Source: Aphrocallistes beatrix | Taxonomy: Eukaryota; Porifera; Hexactinellida; Sceptrulophora; Aphrocallistidae | Direction of reading: 5' to 3' | Length of the DNA: 64,000 nucleotides | NCBI GenBank assembly: GCA_963281255.1 | Contig: OY725489.1 | Location: forward strand, 3,782,001 to 3,846,000 | Shown here: positions 46,750 to 57,258 of the stretch, piece after piece | How the letters are laid out: each line of letters starts with the position of its first letter | How positions within the stretch are numbered: position 1 is the first letter of the stretch | Notes under the pieces: generated by a model | The model's input: the letters and a program-made list of their open reading frames with translations, nothing else | Told to the model about the DNA's origin: nothing | Database searches by the model: none | Made by a program: the position numbers and the translations under genes

Positions 46750-47860
46750 ACTCTTAACTGCAATTATTACATCAATTGACAACAGTGATGACAGTAGAGT
46801 GATTTAAATAGACAATACTTGTATAGTTTAGATAGTGTTGAGTTTATGTTTGTAGATTTAAGAATTTTTTAATTTTATAAAAGCTATCAAAAAGTTGTTA
46901 ATAGAAATTTTGTTATTTGCCCAAGATATTAACGATTGATCACAAAAAATGATAAATTATCGACCACAAAAAATGATAAATTATGTTTCAACAATGCAGG
47001 TTCACGTTTTCAAAGTGCAAGTTCGATATGAATTGACTTCAAGTTTGTTGCTAAATAATTAAACAAATCTATTTATAATACACGTGCTTTAATAATATCC
47101 CTAATCTTATCCTTCTGTCAAACTATGGGTTTATAAGTTTCCAATCCTTCGTTTCAGCGCATGGGATTTGCCTAAATGAAGATTGAAACTCAATGAATTT
47201 CGCACAAAATTCAAAAACACAGAAAATAATCAAAAATAAACTACTTAGGTAGTCTATCTATTTTTCTCTGTATTTTTACAATCAAAATGTAGATGCGAGT
47301 GTTGAGGCATTTTTTATACGAGAAAAGAGATATTTTAGTTTTTCTTCATTACTACTGTCAGTCAGGCTTGAACATAAACTTAGTGTGAAATGATGCGACT
47401 GCTATGCCCTGAAGAAATACTTGCAGCAAAGTCAATTCACTTTTATTGAGTTATACATTTAACAAATTCAGGAATCAAGGAGTTTGGAGTTTTTTGAGGT
47501 TTCAAAATTCATTTGATTAAAAAAATGGAAAGTGAACATGAAATACACTCATTTAATACTGCAAATTTAAATTAAACTACGATCTACTGTCTATTTGAAA
47601 TTTTATTGCTGTTTTTCAGTAAAATATGTATTATCAAAAAATGGAAGTCTTTTTGATGTGCGTTCGACATGATGTATTTTTGCTTAAATAATTTCCAAAA
47701 AATTTAAATCTAAATTGATGCTATTTAATAAAATGACAATGAAATATCGTAGTATTGAATGCTCATGTTTCATTTTAATTTCGCACCTAAATGTTATTAA
47801 CTTTTCGAAATAAAATAGTTGCGATCTCTTTTTTTAATATCTAATTTTAATATCTATACT
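46750..47860. other. 1.1 kb without recognisable genes
   Basis: Very AT-rich, with a local duplication of CACAAAAAATGATAAATTA near 46940-46985. No protein-like frame. Confidence 0.5.
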
Positions 47861-48030
47861 CGCAGAGGCACAGCCTACGTAACTATAGCCTATTCACGGT
47901 ACGAATTTTACCTTACCATGGATTACTTCAAGTCTATTTTGCAAACAAACCATAATGTTTGAAATACATTTGACTACGATAAAATGCAGTGTACGATATG
48001 GGATATGTATCGTTGTTACTAGTTTAGATT

Positions 48031-49396
48031 GTAATACCGGGGGAGTTGCATTTGTCAGAATTTTGAAGCTGTCACTTGTCAGAATTTTCCTAGTTGTCAC
48101 TTGTCAGAATGGTTTTTAGGACTGCTGTCACTTGTCAGAATGGTTTTTAGGACTGCTGTCACTTGTCAGAATTGTTTTTAGGACTGCTGTCACTTGTCAG
48201 AATGGTTTTTTAAGAATGCTGTCACTTGTCAGAATGGTTTTTAAGAATGCTATCACTTGTCAGAATGATTTTTAGGACTGCTGTCACTTGTCAGAATGGT
48301 TTTTAGGACTGCTGTCACTTGTCAGAATGGTTTTTAGGACTGCTGTCACTTGTCAGAATGGTTTTTTAAGAATGCTGTCGCTTGTCAGAATTGTTTTTAA
48401 GAATGCTGTCACTTGTCAGAATGGTTTTTGAGAATGCTGTCAATTGTCAGAATGGTTTTTAGGACTGCTGTCACTTGTCAGAATGATTTTTAGGACTGCT
48501 GTCACATGTCAGAATGGTTTTTAGGACTGCTGTCACTTGTCAGAATGGTTTTTAGGACTGCTGTCACTTGTCAGAATGGTTTTTTAAGAATGCTGTCACT
48601 TGTCAGAGTGGTTTTTATGAATGCTATCACTTGTCAGAATGGTTTTTAAGAATGCTGTCAATTGTCAGAATGGTTTTTAGGACTGCTGTCACTTGTCAGA
48701 ATGGTTTTTAGGACTGCTGTCACTTGTCAGAATGGTTTTTAGGACTGCTGTCACTTGTCAGAATGGTTTTTAGGACTGCTGTCACTTGTCAGAATGGTTT
48801 TTAGGACTGCTGTCACTTGTCAGAATGATTTTTAGAACAGCTGTCACTTGTCAGAATGGTTTTTAGGACTGCTGTCACTTGTCAGAATGGTTTTTAGGAC
48901 TGCTGTCACTTGTCAGAATGGTTTTTAGGACTGCTGTCACTTGTCAGAATGGTTTTTAGGACTGCTGTCACTTGTCAGAATGATTTTTAGAACAGCTGTC
49001 ACTTGTCAGAATGGTTTTTAGGACTGCTGTCACTTGTCAGAATGGTTTTAGGACTGCTGTCACTTGTCAGAATGGTTTTTTGGCAAACATGGAGTTGAAT
49101 ATAATTGGTAGGAAAGTGAGAGTAGGCATTTTGAGTTTGAAATAATATAAAGTGGCACGCGAAAGTGGTTTTTTTATTTCGTGAGGGTGGGTGATTGTCA
49201 TTTATTATTTGGTAGAATGAATGAGAGAATGAAAGTAGTGATTCTTTAATTTCATTCAAAGAAATATCAGTGACGAAACATAACCCATTCTGACAAGTGA
49301 CAGCAGTCCTAAAAACCATTCTGACAAGTGACAACTAGGATAATTCTTACAAGTGACAGCTTCAAAATTCTGACAAATGCATGCACCCCGTATTAC
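48031..49396. mobile_element. MITE whose arm has expanded into a 31-bp satellite
   Basis: The left end GTAATACCGGGGGAGTTGCA, then TTTGTCAGAATTTTGAAGCT, is mirrored by AGCTTCAAAATTCTGACAAA and the right end CACCCCGTATTAC. The arms are ~85 bp and each includes one or two GTCACTTGTCAGAAT units. On the left the unit is amplified to about 33 copies (48057-49085). On the right only two or three remain. A ~190-bp spacer lies between. Confidence 0.8.
48057..49085. repeat. 31-bp tandem array, about 33 units
   Basis: The unit CTGTCACTTGTCAGAATGGT plus TTTTAGGACTG repeats with variants (TTTTTAAGAATG, ATTTTTAGAACAG). Variants recur in blocks of several units, suggesting higher-order duplication. The repeats abut directly with no unique spacers, so this is a minisatellite and not CRISPR. 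Confidence 0.95.
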
Positions 49397-49639
49397 CTAC
49401 ATTATTCCATACATTTTTCTTCCTAATTCCCGATTTATTTATCCACATGTATCCCAAATTGTCATACATCCTAAAGAAGCAGCCGAGCAAGTCGGCGAGG
49501 AAGACGAGGCTATGAGAGCATGGAACTGGTGATATGGAGGAGTTTAGAGAAGATGGGTTAGATGTGCCTAGAACTGCAGATGACCAGGACTGCTTTAGCA
49601 AGGTTATTGTGGTGAGAGCGCTTAAAAGAAGTCTGCTGA

Positions 49640-50010
49640 AGGTATGCGAGCACCTCACATCTTCCAGACAGATAACGGAGGTGAATTTACTATTAATCTG
49701 CTGAATACGACACTGCGCAATGGTGACTACATATACTTCTTACTCATAGTTGATCTCTTTTCACATTACCTCGAAGCAATCCCGTTGAAAGACCAGACCA
49801 CCATGTCCATCGTTAACGGAAGCTTATAGGAAGCTTATAGATCAGAGGAAGAATGTGGATCGGTTAGCAGTGCACGAACTGTGCCTCGACTTAGGGATTA
49901 CTAAACGTCACACCACACCGTAACACCCGGATTCCGATGGGATGACCGAAAGACATATCGACTTCGTCAAACAAGTGATACGATGCTCGAACGCCACCTA
50001 GAAAAGGGTT
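49640..50010 (+). pseudogene. Retroelement integrase fragments
   Basis: Two pieces of integrase-type core are joined out of order. HIFQTDNGGEF near 49660 (middle of a core) comes before DYIYFLLIVDLFSHYLEAI near 49722 (start of a gypsy-type core). The latter continues in altered frames with LAVHELCLDLGI near 49870 and DSDGMTERHIDFVKQVI near 49935. Stops and frameshifts are present. They may belong to the gypsy remnant upstream, cut off by insertion, or to a separate element bounded by the inverted repeats at 47862/50537. Confidence 0.65.
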
Positions 50011-50852
50011 CCTGACCGTCGTTGTTGCAACTTATTACTATCTACTGAAATAATCTGGACAACGCATCGAGTAAAATATATCCACACATGTTGGCGTTTG
50101 GCCGTCATCGAGATTACTATTCGATATGCTCATTAGCACTGGTAATACTCCAACAAAAGTTGGCCAGTTAGTATCTCGAAACAACAGTAAAGAAGAGGCA
50201 AGAAATGAGTGAAATTGCTCTAGAAAACCAGGAGTGCACCCAACCGGGGGCTAGGAAGAAGACGATTAAGGCAAGAAAACATCCAAAATAACCCCCGGAG
50301 ATTGGGTTATGATTAATATGAAGTAATATTCGTATGCATTTTAGTTTGTAGTAAGAGAGAGAACTATCACAATTTTCCACCTCTTTTGTATTAATATTCA
50401 TTATACTCCATTAAATTTCAGCAAAATATACATAGACATGCTATACAGGTTGTATTTTGCACTTTAGACTTGCAGTAATCCATGGTTAAATACCGTGGAA
50501 AGGCTATAGTTACGTAGGCTGTGTCGCAGTGGCAATCTATTATTTATTATTGATTATTCTTATGAATTGTATGACATAATAAAAGATATATAGAACTGTA
50601 TAAATTCGGGTTTTACCTTTTGAATTTTGTGATAAATTTCCTGTTTCTATGAACTTTCACCAACTTTTTAACCACCGCGTTTGAGTGATCTAAAGTAGTA
50701 GTAATTTACTAAATTACATTTATTCTTATATAAGTATTGTGGATTATAGCTGAAACCTCCCATTTGATTTTTGGCACAATGACTTATATAATTAGCTTAA
50801 TACGATCAATTTACTCTTATACTAATTTTTCAATTGATCCTTTTTTCTATTA

Positions 50853-51315
50853 CAGTGGAACCTCCGTAATCCGACACCTCTGTAATCTGACATTATTTCT
50901 GTTCACGGATCGTTTTTCTATAGAAAACAACCTCTATAATCCGACACCTCGCTATTCCGGAATCCGACAATTTAATGATTTTCCAGTAATACAAATTCGA
51001 CCTGTATAATCCGACAATTTTTTCGTCTATCAAATAATGTCGGATCATGGAGGTTATTTTACCTCCATAATCCGACAATTTTTTCGTCCATCAAAAAATG
51101 TCGGATTATGAAGGGGTTATTTTATCTCTTTGATTAGACAAATTATTCGTCTGTCAAATATTGTCGGATTGTGGAGGTTATTTACCTCCATAATCCGACA
51201 TTTTGCTGATTTTCCACAAATGTCGGATTATGGAGGTTATTCGATAATCCGACAATTTGCTAATCCGACATTTTTTTCGTCTCCCATTGAATGTCGGATT
51301 GTGGAGGTTCCACTG
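50853..51315. mobile_element. pogo-type MITE with stacked internal palindromes
   Basis: The ends CAGTGGAACCTCCGTAATCC and GGATTGTGGAGGTTCCACTG are inverted with TA flanks (50851-50852, 51316-51317). Inside, AACCTCYRTAATCCGACA and its inverse TGTCGGATTATGGAGGTTAT alternate at least six times, so the element is a chain of hairpins. Confidence 0.88.
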
Positions 51316-51910
51316 TAATCGATATTCAGAATGAGAAAAACAAAAAAATCTCCAATCCGTTATACTGGATCCAGGATGGCAACCCCAAGTATAGTTGTAT
51401 CGCAACAAACCAATATTCCAATTGGATGCTGATGCATCAGGAATCCATGCATCTAATACTCAATATTTATCACTATTTTTTTTATTTTCAGTTTTAATTG
51501 GTACTTATTTAATTATTCTGTGAGCTGTTGTTTCCAAGGAGTAGTGTGATTTTATTATAATGTTATAGGCATTACGATAAATTCCGGGACCCCGGGATTG
51601 GGATTTAAGAAGGAGATTCAATCCCGTAGTTAATGTGCTTAGAGATCCAGGAATTCTGGGGTTATAAGCCCTTGATACTTGATAGACACAAGTGTTTGCA
51701 TACGATTTTAGTTTATTTTTATGCAAGTTTTGTCTAGCAAGCGTTTGCATTTACTCTATGAATTTTGTTCTGTATACTTTTTCCTTTTTCAAAATTTTTG
51801 AATATAATTTATATTCCGTAAATGATGATAATCATAAATATAGCTGATTTTTTATTACTCGAATATGCAATTTCCATATCCATTATCATGCTCATGTTTT
51901 TTTTTAATAG

Positions 51911-52159
51911 AAATCCGCAAGTTTGTCTCAGGCACAGTCTCTCCTCCCCTGGCATCTCTGAAACCTTCCCACCCACATCTCACGATTATGCCAGCACTAG
52001 TGCACTCTCACATCACACATCCCACAATCAATTCCCCATGTTTTTCAACCCCTCTACCTCCTCTGGCTCCCCACAGCGACCTAAATCTTCCAGCCTCAAC
52101 GACATCAACTTCGACAGCCAGTCAAAATTCCCACTCATCAAGGATCAGGCAACATCGAC
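51911..52159 (+). CDS. Possible exon, Ser/Pro/His-rich
   Basis: A T-rich tract ends in TTTTTTTTTAATAG (3' splice site). The next ~250 bases are markedly C-rich and lack stops in two frames, with a possible donor GTTTGT at 52160. One frame gives SLSSPGISETFPPTSHDYAS-type sequence, the other PPLASLKPSHPHLT-type. The second frame has the phase needed to splice to 54421. No family recognised, so this is a low-complexity disordered region at best. Confidence 0.35.
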
Positions 52160-52404
52160 GTTTGTTTTATTATCTCCTATCTATTTATTTCACCGTTTTT
52201 TTGAAATCTTAAATTAACACAAAATCTTTTTCGCATTTTAATAATCTATCAGATATCACCAGGCTTCAATTTATGTAAAATCTCACCACCCCGACTAAAA
52301 TTCATGCAAATTCGTTCAGACACTTCTTGATCAGTGATACGTATTCCACCAATATGGAGGAGTTTGTAAATTTCGTCCGCCTCTGGTATTTATATCTATC
52401 TATC

Positions 52405-52791
52405 TGTAACGAATTGATTGAAGAAACTGCAGGTCATAGAAAGCTGAATTTTGGCATGTGGGGGTTTTTTGGCTATGGCTCCACTAAGTTCTGAGCTCAG
52501 AGCAAAATGTCGACTCATCATTGAATTATGACGTCATTGTCACATTTTTAAAAGTTAATCAACAGAGTTATTCGAGCATAACTCAGCCATTATAGGAGAT
52601 AGGAGGCTGAAATCTTAATAGAATCTATATACTAACGTACCTCACATATGATGTAACTATAATCGAAAAATGATGACTCATCACTTTGTTATGACGTCAT
52701 CATTACTCATTAAAATTTTTAAATTTGTTAAATTTGGTGATTTTTCGTGCGATATCGATTATAACAGTAGGGCAGATGTATTTAGATTGAT
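52405..52791 (+). mobile_element. H2 element, 3' truncated
   Basis: From GTAACGAATTGATTGAAGAA through both TGACGTCAT blocks to GTAGGGCAGATGTATTTAGA. The GC-rich hairpin end is missing, replaced by a short TTGATCTTTGATAA tandem repeat (52790-52850). Confidence 0.65.
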
Positions 52792-53071
52792 CTTTGATAA
52801 CTTTGATCTTTGATATTTGATAATTGATCTTTGATAACTCGTATAAGTAAGAGTGCCTATATTAGGAAAGGAAATCACTCCAAAAGCTAATACATCAACC
52901 TCATCACTATCAATGGAGATGCGAACCGCATAACTAAAAAATTAGAATTATCTCTAGAATTTGTTATGCTCAATCGAGTCTTTATATATTTGTATACTAT
53001 TTTCCATCGGCTGATTTTATCCTCTAAAACTCAATCAATTACGAATTGTTGATAATATTATCATATATGGA

Positions 53072-53438
53072 CAGGGCTGGGGTTGGTTAACCGATATTCG
53101 GGGTCGGTTATTTGGTTTCCTCCAGGGCGGTTAACCGGTTAACCGATGTCAATATAATTAGTATAAATATGGATTTGTCGACTAATATTTAACCTGATAT
53201 TGAAAAATTTACAATCTTCAGTGCTCTCGAAATATACTACATATATGGTTAGAAAAATTGTAATAATATTGTAATAGCGAAATTTTAGAAGTAAGTAATA
53301 TTCATGAATCTTCATCGAAAAACAATGAAATTAGTCTAAATATTTAGAAAATAAAGCAGATCGGTTATCCGATCCAAGATTTTCTTAACCGTTAACCGTG
53401 ATTGACGGCGGTTAACCGGTTAACCGAATCCAGCCTTG
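53072..53438. mobile_element. GGTTAACC element, copy B, uninterrupted (367 bp)
   Basis: The ends CAGGGCTGGGGTTGGTTAAC and GGTTAACCGAATCCAGCCTTG are flanked by the 7-bp duplication ATATGGA (53065-53071, 53439-53445). It serves as the empty-site reference for copies A and C. Subterminal GGTTAACC palindromes occur two or three times at each end. No reading frame. Confidence 0.88.
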
Positions 53439-53792
53439 ATATGGATTTGCAAAATCGCTAACCCAAATACTAGAAATAATTTAAATTTCAAAATATGTCC
53501 AATGGACTCCTACATGTTACTTCATTTCGATGAAAGTACATTGTCCAGGTGCTGTCTTAGGGCGCCATCCGAGGCAAAAACTCCGGTTAAATCATCCTAC
53601 CCATGCCAGGCCCCGACCCAATTCTCATAAAATGGAGACATTGGAACAAAATGTTTGATACTATTTTGATGTTTTTTTTTCTCCCTGGATTTGAACACTC
53701 TCAGATGTATTATTAATGTCCAATTCCCGTAGTGATTCAGACTGGAGACCAGTTATTTTGGAATACTATGTCAATATTTGAATGGGATGTTT

Positions 53793-54151
53793 AGCATTCC
53801 TGCGTCACTAGGGGAATGTATTTTGACCATTTAAAGCTGTATTTCGAAAACTATAAATTATAGAGGCCAAGAACATGCCGTCTTCTGGTAGGTTGGTTTT
53901 TCTTTTCAACAATAATATGATTTATCCGCCTACTTTTAACAGTTCTCTAGTAATGGGGTAATTTAAGAGTTTGAATTTTAAATTGCTCTATAACAAAGAA
54001 CTATTTAATGCATGAAGATAAAGTATATTTTTCATGAATAGTAAATCTCTATTGCTTATCATAAACGCCATGTGTTTGTCTCTATCATTTGTAGTTTCGA
54101 GATACAGCCTTAACTTGCCAAAATAAATTTGCCTAGCAAAGCAGGAATGTG
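53793..54151. mobile_element. Foldback MITE, ~360 bp
   Basis: GCATTCCTGCGTCACTAGGG, AAAGCTGTATTTCGAAAACT and TATAGAGGCC on the left are mirrored by AGTTTCGAGATACAGCCTTA and CTAGCAAAGCAGGAATGTG on the right, with arms of ~100 bp and ~75-80 percent match by eye. No coding capacity. The target duplication is not clear. Confidence 0.7.
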
Positions 54152-54420
54152 TCAACATGCTATTCAAGAATTCCGCATTTTCTAAATAATGGTTCCCATT
54201 TTAATCTCAGAAGTTCATTAAACAGAGAGTGTCTATATATCCAGTAAGAAAATCACCCTAAATTGCAGTAAAATAGCCTGTTGCGCCATAACCGAAGATA
54301 ATCTCCATCCACTTCTGCATCCCTGGTCCAAAATTCGCTAGTTATTGTCACGCCTTTTATATAGTGGGCTATGAATCAATATGTTATACTTTATCAATAG
54401 TTGAAATCTTACTATTATAG

Positions 54421-54659
54421 GTACGAGGCTATTTCACCGAAAATCCCCCGGAAAAACTATTGTGAAGTTAGAGAGAAAGATGCGTGCCTTGACGAACAGA
54501 GTAGTATTGGGGGAGACGGAAATTCTAAAGCTGAAAGACGAAAATCTCAAATTTTCACAAGAGGTATCACGTATGGCACAAGAATTAGCTGTAGTTCAAC
54601 AAAAAGTAAGGATATTGGAAAATACACTTTCTCACATACACAACATCAGCCACACTTAA
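54421..54659 (+). CDS. Possible coiled-coil exon
   Basis: TTACTATTATAG gives a 3' splice site. The following frame ends at a TAA at 54657-54659 and encodes a basic stretch (HRKSPGKTIVKLERKMRAL) then a leucine/valine heptad pattern (EILKLKDENLKF, MAQELAVVQQKVRILENTL), i.e. a coiled coil of ~50 residues. It could be the last coding exon of a host leucine-zipper or structural protein. The frame is free of stops, unlike the transposon relics nearby. The basic-then-zipper look is suggestive of bZIP but lacks the Asn/Arg signature. Confidence 0.4.
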
Positions 54660-55089
54660 ACAATGAAAGTGAGTTGCCGTAAATACACTTTGTTTTTCAA
54701 GTGACACATTGTTTGTTCTGCAGATAAATGTCAGTATTGATACTCGATTGCCTGAGCAGTTCCTGTTTTTCATATCTATGATTATTTGGTATATAAAAAG
54801 CTAATCCCTATCTATCTCTTATAGGGATACTGGAGTTATACATGTATTTTTTTCCGTTTTCTATCATCCCCCACCCCCCGAATTTATTAATGCACAATAC
54901 AACTAGCCTTATTGTCAAACGTAGTTAAATCGGTGTCTAAATCTAATTCATCATTATATTGTAATGAAGATATCTGATACACATTTCATACACCATGCAC
55001 TTAACTTAGTTACCATTTATCTAATATGGAACTTGATGTGAATTATTCTTAAATACTCTTATCAGTTAGTCCTTTAAAGTAATTATATT

Positions 55090-57077
55090 CGTATCATTAA
55101 TTAATTTCGAATGTGGCAGGATATATGCGTAGTAAATATTTTATCCTGTGTTTGGTTATCCTGGACCCGATATCAACTAGAGACGATTTTGCGAAAGAAC
55201 AGCAGAAGTAATAGTTCGTATCTATGAAAAGTCTTCCATCCCAACAATATCTGAGATCAAAATTAAACAATACATCAATTCTTGTGTTATTGAGAGAGCT
55301 AAATCCAATGGAAAAAATATCCAAAACAAGCAACAACCTGACCATATCAAGGATATTGTTTCCGAATTCAATATTGTGTTCGATATCTCAAGTAGCAAAT
55401 GCCCGATTGAAGAAGGTAAATGATTTTGCTCTTTTGATATAAAGATACCATGGTGCGTGTAGCCATTTCTCCTTGATCAGCGAAACGTTCGGAAATTATT
55501 TATATCTAGCTCGGATCGCTCGACCACTTCCAAAGATATTGCTACTCAAAAAAGAAAAGAGGCACAATATGAAAGAGAACTGAAGCGAAAACTGCTTGAT
55601 CATCCTTCGCTGGAATTTATAGAATGTGACTTTGAAGAGTTTCAATATTTTGAGCCAAGCACATCGAATAATCACAAGCATATACGTAATCATGATCAAT
55701 TACGAAATTTTGCCATAATGTGTGACAGATATCAAATAAGCGATCGAGCAGGCGCAGCTATAGTTAACACAGTACTGCAGGATTACGGTATAATCACACC
55801 AGATGAAAAGAGCCTAATGATTGACAAAAACAAACTCCATAGATCTAGATTCTCTGTGAGAAGGGATCTAACTGACGAAGCTCACCAGAATATTAGTGAT
55901 AGCTCTCCAATTCCTTTTGATGGCCGCAAAGATCCAACTCGAGTGCTGGAGAGAGAAGATGGAACTCTGCACCAGGATACTACAAATGAAGAATATTACA
56001 CCATCTTATCTAAACCAGGAAATCAGTATATTCCCCATGTAACACCAAGTTCTGGTAAAGCAAAATACATAACAAGGGAATTAGTTGATCTTTGCTGGTA
56101 GCGTGATTCAGATTTAAAGGCGGTTGGAGCTGATGAAGCTCGAGTTAACACTGGAATCCATAATGGATGTATTAGACTCCTTGAACTTGAGTTCTCAAAA
56201 CCACTCCACTGGTTTATTTGCCAATTAAACGGTAATGAGCTTGCATTGAGGCATCTATTGGGAAGAATAGATGGAAAAACCAGTGGGCCCAATTCTTTTA
56301 AAGGAGTAATTGGAAAAATACTTCATTCTGATTTTACTATCAAGCCAATCGCGGTTTATGATCCTATATGCGGCAAAACCCAGTACATGAATTACGATGT
56401 TCTCAACAATTTCAGTTCAGATCAGAAATATCTATATAATATATGTCATGCAGTTCAGTTCATCTGAACTTGCATCGATGAAACCTGGTCCTATACATCA
56501 TGCTATATGGATAACACTAGCTAATTGGCTGCTTTCTATCCTACATTTCAACGATCCATCCTACACCTGATTTGTCCCGAATTGTCTATTTTATAGTCAA
56601 TATTTATGCACCAGGTTGGTTTAGAATTAAGAGTAAACCGATATGCACAGATGGACCCAGAAACATGTTCCCTGCAATATTTTTACTGCGAGAGTTACCC
56701 GAGGATGATCAAATAGTAAATTGTGATATTCTACAGAGAAATGCATATTTTTGTCATCCAGAAAATATCGATGCTTGCAGACAGTGATGTGCAAATTAGA
56801 CAAAAGGCCGTGAAAACTATTTTAGATATCCGCACCAACAACTGATCATTTGGACACATCACCATTTACCAAACACTTCTCAAAAGAAGTACTACTCAAT
56901 ATTGTGTGTGCTCCTATGGAAATTTCAAGATATCCATGCCATACACAAGCTGTTGAAAGAACTATTCAACTGGTTACTAAAGCTTTGTCTTCAGTAACAG
57001 GGGAAGAGGCGAGACATGGGTTCATTCTTTCAACACTAACCTCGAGAGAAAAAATGCCTGCTTTTGATTCAAAATAA
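55090..57077 (+). pseudogene. Decayed gene of an uncharacterised multicopy transposon-like family
   Basis: Pieces in order: KSSIPTISEIKIKQYI and KDIVSEFNIVFDIS (about 55225-55415); FLLDQRNVRKLFI then TSKDIATQKRKEAQYEREL (55465-55600); IMCDRYQISDRAGAAIV, SRFSVRRDL, IPFDGRKDPTRVLE, YIPHVTPSSGKAKYI (55718-56101); after one in-frame TAG, AVGADEARVNTGIHNGCIRL, LHWFICQLNGNELALRHLLG, RIDGKTSGPNSFKGVIGK (to 56467); IYAPGWFRIKSK and QRNAYFCHPENI (56572-56787); and YPCHTQAVERTIQLVTKA, EEARHGFILSTL (56850-57077). I recognise this motif series as a hypothetical-protein family present in many near-copies in arthropod genomes. I know of no assigned reaction. Conserved acidic residues in GADEARVNTG, RIDGKTSGP and HPENI or AVER could form a DDE site. 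At least three stops or frameshifts. Ends unknown. Confidence 0.6.
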
Positions 57078-57258
57078 GATTATGCATGCTAAATTAACTG
57101 GATATGATATTAGTGAATCTTGCTCCATTCAACATTTGATCAAAACGCTTGTGTTGTACGTTTTATTAATATTTGGGAAATAAAGGCAACTTTCCCTTAT
57201 GTAGAAGCTGATCCGACCATTTGTACATTTCTTGACCCGGCTTAAATTGATTATATTA

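Larger units (their letters stand above)
47862..50537. repeat. Inverted repeat pair enclosing a 2.6-kb interval
   Basis: CACAGCCTACGTAACTATAG followed by CCTATTCACGGTA and CCATGGATTACTTCAAGTCT (left, to about 47935) is mirrored on the right by AGACTTGCAGTAATCCATGG, TACCGTGGAAAGG and CTATAGTTACGTAGGCTGTG (about 50465-50535). The arms are ~65 bp with some mismatches. Between them lie the 31-bp-array MITE and integrase fragments. This may be a DNA transposon, or two copies of one short repeat in opposite orientation. No target duplication is certain. Confidence 0.6.

Noticed and set aside
48057..49085. Regular 31-bp repeats resembling a CRISPR array
   Set aside because: The units are directly adjacent with no unique spacers, the genome is eukaryotic, and the array is the amplified arm of a MITE.
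44690..50010. A complete LTR retrotransposon
   Set aside because: No long terminal repeats, primer-binding site or polypurine tract pairing were found, and the coding pieces are broken in many places.
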